64,000 bases of DNA from Planosporangium mesophilum (GCF_016863255.1 NZ_BOON01000015.1:115007-179006), one strand, 5' to 3'. Counted from the stretch's first letter, positions 54,768-64,000 are shown. Notes: a model not told the origin generated them from the letters alone. Numbers and translations are program-made.

Positions 54768-55989
54768 GGTCGAGCTCCGCTCGGATGTCCTGGAACGCGG
54801 TGTAGTTGGCGATCACTTCCAGCCGCCCCGGCGGTACCGAGGCCAGGGCCCGGCCGAACGACGGTACGTGCTGGAACGCGATGCCGTTGACGGTCAGGCG
54901 TACCGCGAGGTCCATCGCGCGGTCCCCGGTGATCAGCACGTGGCGACCGCGCAGCGGCGAGAAGTCCACGTCGTACAGCCAGGAGGTGTCCAGGCCGTCG
55001 GGGTCGCGGGCGTTGATGGCCAGCAGTGTCGGCACGTTGTCGGCCATGTCGAACGCCTCGAGCCAGCCGGCCGGGTTCTTGGAGAGCAGCAGCCGGATCA
55101 TGCGGCCGTCGCGCTCGACCATGGCGTAGCGACCGGCGATCGACTTCACCTCGGTCATCCGTGCCAGGGCGTCGGCTATCCGTACCCGGAAATGGGCCGC
55201 GACGGCGAGTGCGGTGGCCGCGTTGGCCCGGTTGACCCGGCCCGGCAGCTGGAGCTTCACCTCGTGGTACGTGCCGGTGGGGTCGACCACCCCGTCGTGC
55301 TGGACCGTCCACTGTGGCACGGGCCGGTGCAGCGTGCAGCCGCTGCACCACCAGGCGTCACCCATCCGCTCGATGGTGGCACCGCACTCGGGGCACACCC
55401 ACGAGTCGTCGTGCCAGCGCTGGCCGGCGGCGACCCAGGTGACGTGCTCGGCGACCTGCGCGGCCCAGGTGACCATCGGGTCGTCGGCGTTGGCGACCAC
55501 CTGGATGTCGCGCTTGGCGAGGGACTCCCGCCACAGCGCCGCCATCATGGCGACCTCTTTGGCCCGGTCAAGCTGGTCGCGGCTGAGGTTGAGCAGCGCC
55601 ACGACGCGCGGATGGGTGGCGTCGAGGACCTGGTCGAGGTAGTGCTCGTCCACCTCGAGCACGGCGTACGGCGTCGGACCGGCCTTGGCCAGCGCCGAGG
55701 TGTGCCCGGTCGGCATGTTCGCGCCCAGGCCGTTGGTCGCGACGTTGCCGAGCACGCTCATCGCGGCGGTGGTGAGCCGGGTCGTGGTGGTCTTTCCGTT
55801 CGTGCCCGAGATGAGCACGATCTGGCGGCCGGAGGCCAGTTCGGCGAGCAGGTTCGGGTCGATCATGAGCCCGATCCGGCCGCCGATGACCGAACCGTCA
55901 CCGCGGCCGGTGGCTCGGGACAGCGCGGCGGCACTGCGCGTCGCCGACGTGGCGAGCTTGGCCCGCATCGGCAGCTTCTTCGTCGTCAT
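54757..55989 (-). CDS. murT: Lipid II isoglutaminyl synthase, Mur-ligase-like subunit
   Basis: A 410-aa Mur-ligase-family ATPase that activates the D-Glu carboxylate of lipid II. The P-loop is [19 protein letters not shown], a Cys4 zinc ribbon sits at [20 protein letters not shown] (two CxxC pairs), and the C-terminal DUF1727 region with [14 protein letters not shown] is present. ATG 55989 ([12 protein letters not shown]) has GAGAGCGAG upstream; the frame runs open to 56067 without support. It is translated with gatD as a pair and lies 371 nt from mraZ on the other strand. Confidence 0.94.
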   Translation of the reverse strand: MTTKKLPMRAKLATSATRSAAALSRATGRGDGSVIGGRIGLMIDPNLLAELASGRQIVLISGTNGKTTTTRLTTAAMSVLGNVATNGLGANMPTGHTSALAKAGPTPYAVLEVDEHYLDQVLDATHPRVVALLNLSRDQLDRAKEVAMMAALWRESLAKRDIQVVANADDPMVTWAAQVAEHVTWVAAGQRWHDDSWVCPECGATIERMGDAWWCSGCTLHRPVPQWTVQHDGVVDPTGTYHEVKLQLPGRVNRANAATALAVAAHFRVRIADALARMTEVKSIAGRYAMVERDGRMIRLLLSKNPAGWLEAFDMADNVPTLLAINARDPDGLDTSWLYDVDFSPLRGRHVLITGDRAMDLAVRLTVNGIAFQHVPSFGRALASVPPGRLEVIANYTAFQDIRAELDRVN

Positions 55990-56258
55990 CTCGCTCTCAC
56001 GGGGGTCGGCGATATGGGCGACCCTACCGCCCGGCGGCGACCCGCGCTGTGCCGGGAGTCGCCCCACTTCGCTCCACGAGAATCTGCGACACGCCGACGC
56101 GAAAACCCCAAAACAGATTTTTGGTACGGGTCGGCGTGCATCATCGTGTCGGCATCACGACCGCTGGGGCGGTGCCCGGTGGTGCCCTCCACCCAGACCC
56201 ACCCTCCCTGACCTGCCTGTTTTGGCGCCACCGCGCGACCACTCGGGGTAATTTCGCG

Positions 56259-56286
56259 TTGACGGTGGAGGGAAGTGGAGTAGAGT
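56259..56286 (+). promoter_or_regulatory. mra/dcw promoter
   Basis: TTGACG (56259-56264) and TAGAGT (56281-56286) with a 16-nt spacer. Transcription would start near 56293-56295. The MraZ boxes fill the spacer. Upstream, 55990-56258 holds no gene that I can support and must include the murT promoter. Confidence 0.7.
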
Positions 56287-56290
56287 GGGG
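56265..56290 (+). promoter_or_regulatory. Three MraZ operator boxes
   Basis: GTGGAG (56265-56270), GTGGAG (56275-56280) and GTGGGG (56285-56290) are direct repeats with exact 10-bp period, matching known MraZ-binding arrays (GTGGNG separated by 4 nt). The first abuts the -35 and the third overlaps the end of the -10, so binding would block RNA polymerase. Confidence 0.8.
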
Positions 56291-56360
56291 CGCAATGGCG
56301 GAGCCGGGGGCTCTGCCGGCCCCGGGGGGAACCGCGAGTGCGGGAAGGGGGTGGGGGTCG

Positions 56361-56792
56361 TTGTTTCTCGGCACCCACACTCCACGCCTGGACGAAAAGG
56401 GCCGGTTGATCCTGCCGGCGAAGTTTCGGGATGAGTTGGCGGGAGGTGTCGTGATCACCAAAGGGCAGGAGCGATGCCTGTACGTGTTTCCCGTCGCCGA
56501 GTTCGCCCGCATCGCCGGTCAGCTGCGTGAGCAGCCGATGACACACAAGGCCGCCCGGGCTTACAGCCGGGTGTTCTTCGCCAGCGCACACGACGAGGTG
56601 CCCGACAAGCAGGGCCGGGTCACGATCCCGGGCCACCTGCGGGAGTATGCCGGGCTCAACCGCGAACTCGTCGTGATCGGGGCGAGCACCCGGGTGGAGG
56701 TCTGGGACCGGCAAGCCTGGGATACCTACCTCGCCGAGAGCGAGGAGGACTTCGCCGACATCGAAGAGGGGGTGCTGCCCGGAGGGCTGTGA
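56361..56792 (+). CDS. mraZ: Transcriptional regulator MraZ
   Basis: A 143-aa AbrB-like protein with two MraZ repeats, ring-forming DNA-binding repressor of the mra/dcw cluster. The first copy is [20 protein letters not shown] and the second [23 protein letters not shown] 56361 is chosen because the family starts (M)FLGT and the length then equals the 143 aa of the M. tuberculosis protein; GGGAAGGGGG lies upstream. ATG 56295 would add 22 residues and sits 8 nt after the -10, so a longer leaderless form is possible. MraZ boxes in its promoter show autoregulation. Confidence 0.92.
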   Translation: MFLGTHTPRLDEKGRLILPAKFRDELAGGVVITKGQERCLYVFPVAEFARIAGQLREQPMTHKAARAYSRVFFASAHDEVPDKQGRVTIPGHLREYAGLNRELVVIGASTRVEVWDRQAWDTYLAESEEDFADIEEGVLPGGL

Positions 56793-56869
56793 TCGAGAGT
56801 TCATGGCAGTCCACAAGGGACGCACACCACACCGGTCGTGGCGTACCGCGAGATCTCCAGCCGCTAGTG

Positions 56870-57006
56870 CTCCTGGCTCTACTTCCCCAGTGCCAGGCGG
56901 ACGAGCGGATGGGGATCTGGCGGTACGTCGACCCGGCCGGGCTGGTAACGCAGGCCTGACGGCGACCGCGAATCGCCGTCAGGCCTGAGGTGACGAGGGG
57001 GTCGAC
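56870..57006 (+). ncRNA. Candidate mraW-type RNA element upstream of rsmH
   Basis: The 214-nt mraZ-rsmH gap has no convincing ORF. It contains CTTCCCC and TGGGGAT that can pair, then a perfect 15-bp hairpin (56951-56965 with 56973-56987, CAGGCCTGACGGCGA on the left, loop CCGCGAA) 20 nt before rsmH. A conserved actinobacterial RNA motif called mraW is known at just this place; I assign by position and general shape, not by model score. Confidence 0.45.
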
Positions 57007-58140
57007 ATGGGGGAGCGGGGTACCCACGTACCCGTTCTGCTCGAGCGGTGTCTCGAGCTGCTCACCCCCGCCCTCGCACAGCCCGGCGCGGTGCACGTCG
57101 ATGCCACGCTGGGCCTCGGCGGCCACGCGGAGGCGGTCCTCGAGGCCAACCCGGACGTGACCCTCGTCGGTCTCGACCGGGATCCCCAGGCGCTCGAGCT
57201 GGCGGGGCGGCGGTTGGCCCGGTTCGCCGGACGCACCCACCTGGTGCACGCCGTCTACGACGAACTGCCCGAGGTGTTGGACCGGCTCTCGCTCGGGCCG
57301 GTCAACGGGATCCTGTTCGACCTCGGAGTCTCCTCGCTGCAGCTCGACGAGGCGGCGCGGGGATTCGCGTACGCCCAGGACGCGCGCCTGGACATGCGGA
57401 TGGACCAGACCCGTGGGCGGACCGCCGAAGAGGTGGTCAACACCTACAGCGCCGGCCAGTTGACCCGGATCCTCCGGGTTTATGGCGAAGAGAGATTTGC
57501 GTCACGGATTGCGGCGGCGATCGTTCGGGAACGGACGAAGACACCGCTGACGTCCTCGGCGCGGCTGGCCGAACTGGTCCGGGATGCCATCCCGGCTCCG
57601 GCGAGGCGTACCGGGGGACATCCGGCGAAGCGCACCTTCCAGGCGCTGCGCATCGAGGTCAACGAGGAACTGGGAGCGCTTGAACGGGCGCTGCCGGCGG
57701 CTCTCGACGCGCTCGCGCCCGGAGGGCGGGTGGTGCTGATGTCCTATCACTCCCTGGAGGACCGGTTGGTGAAGCAGGCGCTGGTGGCCCGGACCAGGTC
57801 GACCGCGCCGGTGGACCTGCCGGTCGAGCTGCCGGGCACGGAACCGACGTTCCGGCTGCTCACCCGGGGAGCGGAGCCTCCAAGCGAGGCGGAGGTGGAG
57901 GCCAATCCGCGGGCGGCGTCGGTGAAGCTGCGTGCGGCGGAGCGGGTGGATCCGGCAGGCCCGGGTTCGGGACGGCAGGGTTCGGACGATGCCCCGACGG
58001 GGCACAAGAACGGCGGCAGGCGGCCGGGGCTGCAACCCCGGCCGCCGCGCCGACCGAAGGCAATGCATCAGCCCAGCGCGCCGACCGCGAATCGGCGCGC
58101 CGGGGAACGGAACGGGCGGTCCGCATCGGATCAGGACTGA
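57007..58140 (+). CDS. rsmH: 16S rRNA m4C1402 methyltransferase
   Basis: A 377-aa SAM methyltransferase (MraW) acting on 16S rRNA C1402. The start [18 protein letters not shown], the SAM motif [54 protein letters not shown] and [16 protein letters not shown] are all diagnostic. The last about 70 residues are a Gly/Pro/Arg-rich tail beyond the usual end at about 310, common in actinobacteria. ATG 57007 has GAGGGGG upstream. An ftsL-like gene follows after 47 nt. Confidence 0.96.
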   Translation: MGERGTHVPVLLERCLELLTPALAQPGAVHVDATLGLGGHAEAVLEANPDVTLVGLDRDPQALELAGRRLARFAGRTHLVHAVYDELPEVLDRLSLGPVNGILFDLGVSSLQLDEAARGFAYAQDARLDMRMDQTRGRTAEEVVNTYSAGQLTRILRVYGEERFASRIAAAIVRERTKTPLTSSARLAELVRDAIPAPARRTGGHPAKRTFQALRIEVNEELGALERALPAALDALAPGGRVVLMSYHSLEDRLVKQALVARTRSTAPVDLPVELPGTEPTFRLLTRGAEPPSEAEVEANPRAASVKLRAAERVDPAGPGSGRQGSDDAPTGHKNGGRRPGLQPRPPRRPKAMHQPSAPTANRRAGERNGRSASDQD

Positions 58141-58187
58141 GGACCGCCCACAACGCAGCTCGAAAGTTGCGAAAGGGGTGAAACTAT

Positions 58188-58778
58188 ATGGCGATGACAC
58201 TGCCGTACCGGCGGCAGCAGGTTACACCGCGGTCGGGGGGCCGGATCGCGGGGGATCGGCGTGCGGCCATGGAGCGGGAGTACGGCAGCGGAGCACCCGC
58301 GGTGGTGGGCAACACCGCGCTCGCGCCGGAGCCGGAGGTAGGGACGGTCGCGGACCGTCCCACGCTGCCTCGGCTGCGGGTGGCGCCGCCGGCGCCGGTC
58401 AGCGTGCCGAAGGCGCCGTTCGTGGCCGGCGTGCTGGTCACCGTGATCACGGGCGTGGTGGGGATCCTGGTGCTCAACACCAAGATTAACGAGAACGCGT
58501 TCCGGCTCGAGGCGCTGCAGAAGCAGCAGGGCCGGCTCGACCGTGCGGAGGCGGAGCTCACCAAGGATCTGGCCGACAAGTCGTCGCCGACCAGCCTGGC
58601 CGCGGCGGCCCGGCGGCTGGGGCTGGTGGACAGCAAACCGGCGTTCATCACGCTGCCCGACGGCAAGGTCCTCACCGTGCCGCAGCCGGCCACCGGCCAG
58701 TCCGGTACCGGTCGGGCACCGGCACAGCAGAACGGCGGTCAGTCGCACGGCGCCCCCGCCGGCCAGACCCGGCGGTAG
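58188..58778 (+). CDS. ftsL: FtsL-like cell division membrane protein
   Basis: A 196-aa bitopic protein in the FtsL position. A basic N-terminal region (about 1-76) is followed by one membrane helix (about 78-96, FVAGVLVTVITGVVGILVL) and a short coiled coil (NAFRLEALQKQQGRLDRAEA), then SSPTSLAAAARRLGLVDSKP and a Gly/Gln-rich tail. FtsL stabilises the divisome with FtsQ/FtsB and gates FtsWI. ATG 58188 has AAAGGGGTGA upstream. The PBP gene starts 3 nt after its stop. The sequence is diverged, as usual, so context decides. Confidence 0.82.
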   Translation: MAMTLPYRRQQVTPRSGGRIAGDRRAAMEREYGSGAPAVVGNTALAPEPEVGTVADRPTLPRLRVAPPAPVSVPKAPFVAGVLVTVITGVVGILVLNTKINENAFRLEALQKQQGRLDRAEAELTKDLADKSSPTSLAAAARRLGLVDSKPAFITLPDGKVLTVPQPATGQSGTGRAPAQQNGGQSHGAPAGQTRR

Positions 58779-58781
58779 CGC

Positions 58782-61025
58782 GTGCCGTCCCGTCCGTCCG
58801 ATCCGCGTCGCGCTCCCCGCAGCGGCGTCACCGACCCGGTCATCGACCCGACGGTGACGCCGCCGCGGGGCGGCAGCGGCCGTTCCGGTATCGGCGACGC
58901 CCGCCGCTACACCCCCCGTGGTCGGAGCATTCGGGAAGCCGATGCCGAGCGGGGACAGCGCAGCCGTGGCGGTGACCCGTTCCGGCCCGCGCTGCAGGTG
59001 GTCAAGGGCGGGGCGGACGAACAGCGGCGGGGCGGCCGGGCCGTGCCGCCGCGTACCCGTGACCGGTCGACGGCCGGCACCGGAGCGGCGAGTACGTCCA
59101 CATCGGACACCCGGCGACCGGCGCGCACCGATACGGCTGCCGGTCGTTTCCGGTCGGCCGGCGGTGCGGCCGGAAAGGCCGGCAGCGTCGCCGGTGCGGC
59201 GGGCCGGGCGGCGAGGGCCGCGGGCCGTACCGGGACGGGGCGGATCGCGCCGGCCCGCAAGCCGGTCCGCCGGCCCAAGCGTCAGGTCCGGCTGCCCGAG
59301 ACGGGGCGCCGGCTGCGCCTGGCCGGTGTGCTGATCCTCGGTGTGTTCGTGGTGATCAGCGGCCGACTGGTGGAGCTGCAGCTCATCGACGCCAAGGCGT
59401 ACGCGGCCCGTGGGCTGGTCAACCGGATCCACGAGGTCGACCTGCCGGCCCCGCGCGGCACCATCTACGACCGCAACCAGCAGATCCTCGCGCACAGCGT
59501 GGAGGCGCGCTTCGTGTACGCCGACCCCGGCATGATCGACGATCCCGAGGGGACGGCGCGGCACCTGGCCCCGCTGCTCGGCAAGCCGGTCTCCGAGCTG
59601 CTGCCGAAGGTCACCAAGCACACGTTCAAGGACGGTACGCCGGTACAGTTCGAGTACCTCGCGCGCGGCGTCAGCATGGCGGTCGGCGACAAGGTGGACA
59701 GCCTCAACCTGGCCGGCATCCGCGTCAAACCGGACGAGCGTCGGGACGTTCCCGGCCACGACCTCGCCGCCAACGTCCTCGGCTTCACCGGGTACGGGCT
59801 GAAGGGCCAGGCCGGGCTGGAGCAGAGCTACGACGACGTGCTGCGCGGCGAACCGGGCAAGCGCGTCTTCGAGGTCGGCGGCGGCGACGTCGGCGCGGAG
59901 ATCCCCGGTGGCTACCACGTGGAGACCCCCGCCCGCCCCGGCTCGTCGATCCAGCTGACCATCGACAGCGACCTGCAGTACCGGGTCCAGTCCGTGCTGG
60001 GGCAGCAGGGCAAGAAGGTGCATGCGGACTTCGCCTCGGCGGTCGTGATGGACGTCAAGACCGGGGAGGTGCTGGCGCAGGCCAGCTACCCGGGCTACGA
60101 CGCGGCCGAGCCGCTGAAGGCGTCGTCCAAGCAGCGGATGGACGCCAACACCGACCTTGTCGTCGACCCGGGTTCGGTTTCCAAGGCCATCACACTCGGC
60201 GCCGCGCTGCAGGAGGGCGTCGTCAAGCCCGACAGCACAGTGCCGATCGGGCCCACGATCCGCAAGGCCGACACCACCTACTCAGACACCCACCCGCTCC
60301 CCGAGGGTACGAAGATCACCCTGCCGGGCATCCTCGCGTACTCCTCCAACGTCGGCACGATCAAGATCGCTGATCAGCTGGGGGCGCAGAAGCTGTACGA
60401 GTACCAGCAGAAGTTCGGGCTCGGCAAGGCGACCGGCGAGGGGGTGCCCGGCGAGGCGTCCGGGCTGATCCAGCCGCCGAAGAACTGGAGCGGCTCGAGC
60501 TACGGCTCCATCCCGATCGGCATGGGCATCTCCGCCACGCCGCTGCAGATGGCAGCCGTGTACGCGGCGATCGCCAACGGCGGTGAGTGGGTGCAGCCGC
60601 ACCTGGTCAAGGCCGAGATCTCGGCCGACGGCAAGGTCACCCCGGCGCCCGCGGCGCGCCGGCAGCGGGTGCTCTCGCCGCAGAACGCGGCCGCGCTGAG
60701 CCAGATGCTGGAGGCGGTGGTGACCGTCGACGGCGCGACCGGACGCAAGGCGGCCGTGCCGGGCTACCGGGTGGCGGGCAAGACGGGTACCGGAAAGTTC
60801 GTGGGGCCGGACGGCAAGTACGTCGCCGGTGAGGTCGCCTCGTTCATCGGCTTCGCCCCGGCCGACGCGCCGCGCTACGTGATCAGTGTCTTCGCCCACA
60901 CGCCGAAGGGCGAGGGCGGCGACGTGTCGGCGCCCGCTTTCGCCGACATGATGGCGTTCGCGCTGGGCCGCAACCGGGTGCCGCCCACCGGGTCCGCACC
61001 GCCGACGTTCGCGATCACCGGCTGA
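58782..61025 (+). CDS. pbpB: Class B penicillin-binding protein (FtsI/PbpB)
   Basis: A 747-aa septal transpeptidase. A long disordered Arg/Gly/Thr N-terminus (about 1-175) precedes a membrane anchor near 180-198, the dimerisation domain (VDLPAPRGTIYDRNQQIL) and the transpeptidase. The active-site motif SVSK is at 465-468 (DPGSVSKAITLG), SxN is in AYSSNVGTIKIAD and KTG is in VAGKTGTGKF. No PASTA repeats are seen. GTG 58782 follows ftsL by 3 nt. The long N-tail is typical of actinobacterial PbpB. Gap to murE 64 nt. Confidence 0.93.
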   Translation: MPSRPSDPRRAPRSGVTDPVIDPTVTPPRGGSGRSGIGDARRYTPRGRSIREADAERGQRSRGGDPFRPALQVVKGGADEQRRGGRAVPPRTRDRSTAGTGAASTSTSDTRRPARTDTAAGRFRSAGGAAGKAGSVAGAAGRAARAAGRTGTGRIAPARKPVRRPKRQVRLPETGRRLRLAGVLILGVFVVISGRLVELQLIDAKAYAARGLVNRIHEVDLPAPRGTIYDRNQQILAHSVEARFVYADPGMIDDPEGTARHLAPLLGKPVSELLPKVTKHTFKDGTPVQFEYLARGVSMAVGDKVDSLNLAGIRVKPDERRDVPGHDLAANVLGFTGYGLKGQAGLEQSYDDVLRGEPGKRVFEVGGGDVGAEIPGGYHVETPARPGSSIQLTIDSDLQYRVQSVLGQQGKKVHADFASAVVMDVKTGEVLAQASYPGYDAAEPLKASSKQRMDANTDLVVDPGSVSKAITLGAALQEGVVKPDSTVPIGPTIRKADTTYSDTHPLPEGTKITLPGILAYSSNVGTIKIADQLGAQKLYEYQQKFGLGKATGEGVPGEASGLIQPPKNWSGSSYGSIPIGMGISATPLQMAAVYAAIANGGEWVQPHLVKAEISADGKVTPAPAARRQRVLSPQNAAALSQMLEAVVTVDGATGRKAAVPGYRVAGKTGTGKFVGPDGKYVAGEVASFIGFAPADAPRYVISVFAHTPKGEGGDVSAPAFADMMAFALGRNRVPPTGSAPPTFAITG

Positions 61026-61075
61026 GGCGGTGCCCGCGTGTGCCGCCTTCTCAGCGTGCCCGCTACCGCTACCGG

Positions 61076-61090
61076 TAGGGTCTAGCCCCG
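61076..61090 (+). promoter_or_regulatory. -10 element for leaderless murE transcript
   Basis: TAGGGT (61076-61081) ends 8 nt before GTG 61090, close to the 7-nt geometry of the other leaderless starts here. It supports an internal promoter of the dcw cluster. Confidence 0.5.
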
Positions 61091-62619
61091 TGTCCGGCTA
61101 CCCCCGCCCCCGCAACACGCCGGCGACGCCACTCGCCCGGTTGGCTGCGCTTCTGACGGTGCCTGTCGATGATCGTGTGCAGGTCGCGGTCACCGGAGTC
61201 ACCCACGCCAGCGACGCGGTCCTGCCCGGTGACCTCTACGCCGCCCTGCCCGGAGCCCGTCGTCACGGTGCCGAGTTCATCGCCGCCGCGGCGGCCGCCG
61301 GAGCCGTCGCGGTCCTCACCGATCCCGCCGGCGCCGACGCCGCGCGGGCGGCCGGACTGCCGGCCCTGGTCGTCGCGGATCCCCGGTCGGCCCTCGGCGC
61401 CGTCGCGTCCCGGATCTACGGCGACCCCACCGAGCGGCTCGCCGTCATCGGGATCACCGGTACCGCCGGCAAGACGTCGACGGCGTACCTGATCGAGTCG
61501 GGACTGGCCGCCGCCGGCCGGACCACCGGGCTGATCGGCACCGTCGAGACCCGCCTGGGCGACCTCGTCGTGGACAGCGCGCGTACCACCCCGGAGGCGA
61601 CCGACCTGCACGCGGCGCTCGCCGTGGCGCTCGAGCGCGGGGTCGACGCGGTGGTCATGGAGGTCTCCAGCCATGCCCTCGCGCTCGGCCGGGTGGGCGG
61701 GGTGCGCTTCGCCGTCGGTGGCTTCACCAACCTCGGCCTCGACCATCTCGACTTCCACGCCGACGTCGACGACTACTTCGCGGCCAAGGCCAAGCTGTTC
61801 GACGGCCGGTGCGCGGTCGAGATCGTCAACGCCGACGACGAGTACGGGCGCCGCCTGCTCCGCCCCGGGACCGTCACGTACGGGATCTCGGCGGGCGACT
61901 GGCACGCCTCGCAGATCACCGACCTGGACTTCGGCCAGCGCTTCGTCGCGCACGGGCCGGACGGCATCGCGGTCGAGGCGGGTGTGGCCCTGCCGGGGCG
62001 GCACAACGTCGCCAACGCGTTGCTCGCGATCGCCTCGCTGCACGCCGTCGGTGTCGACCCGGCCGTGGCGGCCCGCGGCGTGGCCGCCTGCTCCGGCGTA
62101 CCGGGCCGGATGCAGCGCATCGCGGCCCCGGGCCCGGTACTGGGTGTGGTCGACTACGCGCACAAGCCCGACGCCGTGGTGGAGGTCCTGACCGCGCTCC
62201 GGCGGCTGGCGGCCGGCCGCAGCGGTCGGCTCATCTGCGTGATCGGCGCCGGCGGCGACCGCGACCGGGCCAAGCGCCCGGTGATGGGCGCCGGTGCCGC
62301 GGCCGGCTCGGACGTCGTGATCGTCACCGACGACAATCCCCGTACCGAGTCACCGGCCGCGATCCGGGCCGAACTGCTGGCCGCGGCCCGTGAGACCGGT
62401 GGCGCCGAGATCGTAGAGGTGGACGGGCGGCGCGCCGCGATCGAGGAGGCGGTGCGGCGGGCGGTCCCGGGTGACGTGATCGCGTTGCTGGGCAAGGGGC
62501 ACGAGCGTGGACAGGAGGTGGGCGTCGAGGTGTATCCGTTCGACGACCGGGAGGAGTTGGCGGTGGCACTGACCGCGAGATTCGGGCCGGCGCCGGTCGG
62601 GGTGGTGGAGCCCCGATGA
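61090..62619 (+). CDS. murE: UDP-MurNAc-tripeptide synthetase (meso-DAP adding)
   Basis: A 509-aa cytoplasmic Mur ligase that adds the third stem residue. The P-loop is IGITGTAGKTSTAYLI (about 120-135), with ARTTPEATDLHAALA and VMEVSSHALALGRV. The residue-3 selector motif reads DNPR at 415-418, the meso-DAP-type motif (Lys enzymes have DNPA-like). GTG 61090 (VSGYPRPRNTP) is preferred over GTG 61030 because of the -10 element and because the extra 20 residues look unlike protein. The stop overlaps murF (ATGA). Confidence 0.95.
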   Translation: MSGYPRPRNTPATPLARLAALLTVPVDDRVQVAVTGVTHASDAVLPGDLYAALPGARRHGAEFIAAAAAAGAVAVLTDPAGADAARAAGLPALVVADPRSALGAVASRIYGDPTERLAVIGITGTAGKTSTAYLIESGLAAAGRTTGLIGTVETRLGDLVVDSARTTPEATDLHAALAVALERGVDAVVMEVSSHALALGRVGGVRFAVGGFTNLGLDHLDFHADVDDYFAAKAKLFDGRCAVEIVNADDEYGRRLLRPGTVTYGISAGDWHASQITDLDFGQRFVAHGPDGIAVEAGVALPGRHNVANALLAIASLHAVGVDPAVAARGVAACSGVPGRMQRIAAPGPVLGVVDYAHKPDAVVEVLTALRRLAAGRSGRLICVIGAGGDRDRAKRPVMGAGAAAGSDVVIVTDDNPRTESPAAIRAELLAAARETGGAEIVEVDGRRAAIEEAVRRAVPGDVIALLGKGHERGQEVGVEVYPFDDREELAVALTARFGPAPVGVVEPR

Positions 62620-64000
62620 TCCCGCTGACCCTCGCCGAGATCGCCGAGCTCACCGGAGCCGAGTTGGTCGGCGCCGACCCGGGCGCGCGGGTGACCGGAC
62701 CGGTCGAGTTCGATTCACGCCGGGCGGCCCCGGGCGGTCTCTTCGTGGCGTTCCCCGGGGAGAAGGTCGACGGCCACGACTACGCCGGGGTCGCGGTGGC
62801 GGCCGGCGCGGTCGCGGTGCTCGGCAGCCGGCCGGTCCAGGGCGTACCGATGCTCGTGGTCGGTGACCCCCTGGTCGCGCTCGGCAGGCTGGCCCGCGCG
62901 GTGCGTGACCGGCTGCCGCGCCTGACCGTGATCGGCATCACCGGCTCGTCGGGTAAGACCACGACCAAGGACCTCATCGCGCAGACGCTGCCGCAGCTCG
63001 GTGCGGTGGTCGCCCCGGCCGGCTCGTTCAACAACGAGCTGGGCCTGCCGTACACGGTGCTCAAGGCGACCGAGGACACCCGGTACCTGGTACTGGAGAT
63101 GGGCGCCCGCGGCGCCGGCCACATCAACTACCTCTGCGACATCGCCCGCCCCGACATCGGCGTCGTGGTCAACGTCGGCGTGGCCCACCTGGGCGAGTTC
63201 GGATCGGTCGAGCACATCGCGGCGGCCAAGTCCGAGCTGGTCACCTCGCTGGCGGCCGACGGGCTCGCCGTCCTCAACGCCGACGACGCGCGGGTACGCT
63301 CGATGTCCGAACGGGCCCCCGGACGGGTCGTGCTGGCCGGCGAGGCCGCCGACGCGGACGTCAGGGCCGAGGGCGTCGTCCTCGACGAGCGGGGACGCGC
63401 GTCGTACCAGCTGGTCGTGGGCGGAGAGCGGGCTTCGGTGCGGCTCGGCGTGGCCGGCCGTCACCAGGTCGGCAACACGCTGCTCGCCGCCGCCGTGGCC
63501 AGCTCGCTGGGCATGGCGGTACCCGACGTCGCGGCCGCCCTGAGCGGCCTCGGGACGGTGTCCAGCCGGCGGATGGAAGTGTTCGACCGTGCCGACGGTG
63601 TCACGGTCATCGACGACTCGTACAACGCCAACCCGTCGTCCACCGCGTCGGCGCTGCACGCGCTGGCGGAGATGGGCCGGGCCGGGCGCACCATCGCGGT
63701 GCTCGGCTACATGGCCGAGCTCGGCGAGTACGAACGTGCCGGGCACGCCGAGGTCGGGCGGCTCGCCGCCGAGCTCGGCGTCGACCTGCTCGTGGTGGTG
63801 GGTGACCAGGCCGCGCCGATCGGCGCCGGCGCTGAGACCGTGGTGAATTGGGGAGGGAAGGCTGTGCTCGTGAACGACCAGGACGCGGCGGTCGCGATCC
63901 TGCGCGACGAGCTGCGATCGGGTGACGTGGTGCTGGTCAAGGGATCGCGCTACCGGACCTGGCAGGTGGCCGACGCCCTGCGCGAGACGCCGGAGGCGCA
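62616..64000 (+). CDS. murF: UDP-MurNAc-tripeptide-D-Ala-D-Ala ligase, 3' end beyond window
   Basis: The next Mur ligase, joining D-Ala-D-Ala to the tripeptide. It starts MIPLTLAEIAELTGAELVGA; the P-loop is VIGITGSSGKTTTKDLIAQT, followed by FNNELGLPYTVLKATEDTRY, VNVGVAHLGEFGSVEHIA and IDDSYNANPSSTASALHAL, all family features. About 461 codons are present up to 64000, so only a short C-terminus is lacking. ATG 62616 overlaps the murE stop by 4 nt. Confidence 0.96.
   Translation, partial: MIPLTLAEIAELTGAELVGADPGARVTGPVEFDSRRAAPGGLFVAFPGEKVDGHDYAGVAVAAGAVAVLGSRPVQGVPMLVVGDPLVALGRLARAVRDRLPRLTVIGITGSSGKTTTKDLIAQTLPQLGAVVAPAGSFNNELGLPYTVLKATEDTRYLVLEMGARGAGHINYLCDIARPDIGVVVNVGVAHLGEFGSVEHIAAAKSELVTSLAADGLAVLNADDARVRSMSERAPGRVVLAGEAADADVRAEGVVLDERGRASYQLVVGGERASVRLGVAGRHQVGNTLLAAAVASSLGMAVPDVAAALSGLGTVSSRRMEVFDRADGVTVIDDSYNANPSSTASALHALAEMGRAGRTIAVLGYMAELGEYERAGHAEVGRLAAELGVDLLVVVGDQAAPIGAGAETVVNWGGKAVLVNDQDAAVAILRDELRSGDVVLVKGSRYRTWQVADALRETPEA

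Noticed and set aside
56803..56988. Small ORF between mraZ and rsmH
   Set aside because: No Shine-Dalgarno, Arg/Ala-rich noise, and it runs through the perfect hairpin; an RNA element explains the region better.
61030..61089. Longer murE starting at GTG 61030
   Set aside because: The added residues (MPACAAFSACPLPLPVGSSP) are Cys/Pro-rich and unlike MurE, and the -10 element lies inside this stretch.

Overview
The window is high-GC actinobacterial chromosome. Codon third positions are strongly G/C, GTG starts are common, and genes are densely packed with many 4-nt ATGA/GTGA overlaps. The gene set points to Micromonosporaceae (Micromonospora/Salinispora/Actinoplanes type): a cruF/cruC-like carotenoid operon beside metF, an imuA'-imuB-dnaE2 mutasome, DUF3040 next to dinB, a Lys-free DNPR-type MurE, and murT-gatD divergent from the mra/dcw cluster. 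The family assignment is inference from gene content. I see no insertion sequences, prophage, CRISPR, rRNA or tRNA genes.

Layout. 1-3650: C-terminally cut polyprenyl diphosphate synthase, XRE regulator, metF, CDP-alcohol phosphotransferase. 3667-9894 (minus): carotenoid-modifying operon (YbaK deacylase, CrtA-like monooxygenase, GNAT, CruF-like hydratase, GT2, CrtI/CrtD desaturase), joined by five consecutive 4-nt overlaps, preceded by an EamA transporter. 9895-16671: SOS region with two perfect LexA boxes, a highly structured leader, a HEPN gene and imuA'-imuB-dnaE2. 16680-17660: aldo/keto reductase. 17714-23490: thiamin operon thiE-thiO-thiS-thiG-thiE2-thiD-thiC behind a promoter and a TPP riboswitch. 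23510-27278: methyltransferase, phosphodiesterase, dinB, DUF3040. 27399-32227 (minus): MoxR/DUF58/transglutaminase operon. 32428-38639: GH63-like glycosidase, glycogen-debranching enzyme and GT4 synthase. 38732-41769: leuS behind an apparent leaderless Leu leader peptide and terminator. 41871-54028: PucR-type regulator and a divergent peptide cluster (Asp/Glu racemase, P1 peptidase and lipoprotein on minus; M55 peptidase, full Dpp-type ABC transporter, Ntn asparaginase-like hydrolase and second M55 peptidase on plus). 54057-55989 (minus): murT-gatD, lipid II amidation. 56259-64000: mraZ, rsmH, ftsL-like, pbpB, murE, murF (cut by the window end).

How they work together. The thi genes give both the thiazole (ThiO/S/G) and pyrimidine (ThiC/D) halves plus coupling, under TPP feedback. 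The mutasome genes form a LexA-controlled error-prone repair unit. The dcw genes plus murT/gatD make and amidate the DAP-type wall. The peptide cluster combines an oligopeptide importer with four hydrolases whose families are known for D-, beta- or isoaspartyl bonds and with an acidic amino-acid racemase, so it looks like a scavenging route for non-standard peptides (inference). The most unusual regulatory items are the leuS leader, the SOS leader hairpins, and a repeated leaderless promoter pattern in which TANNNT lies 7-8 nt before the start codon.
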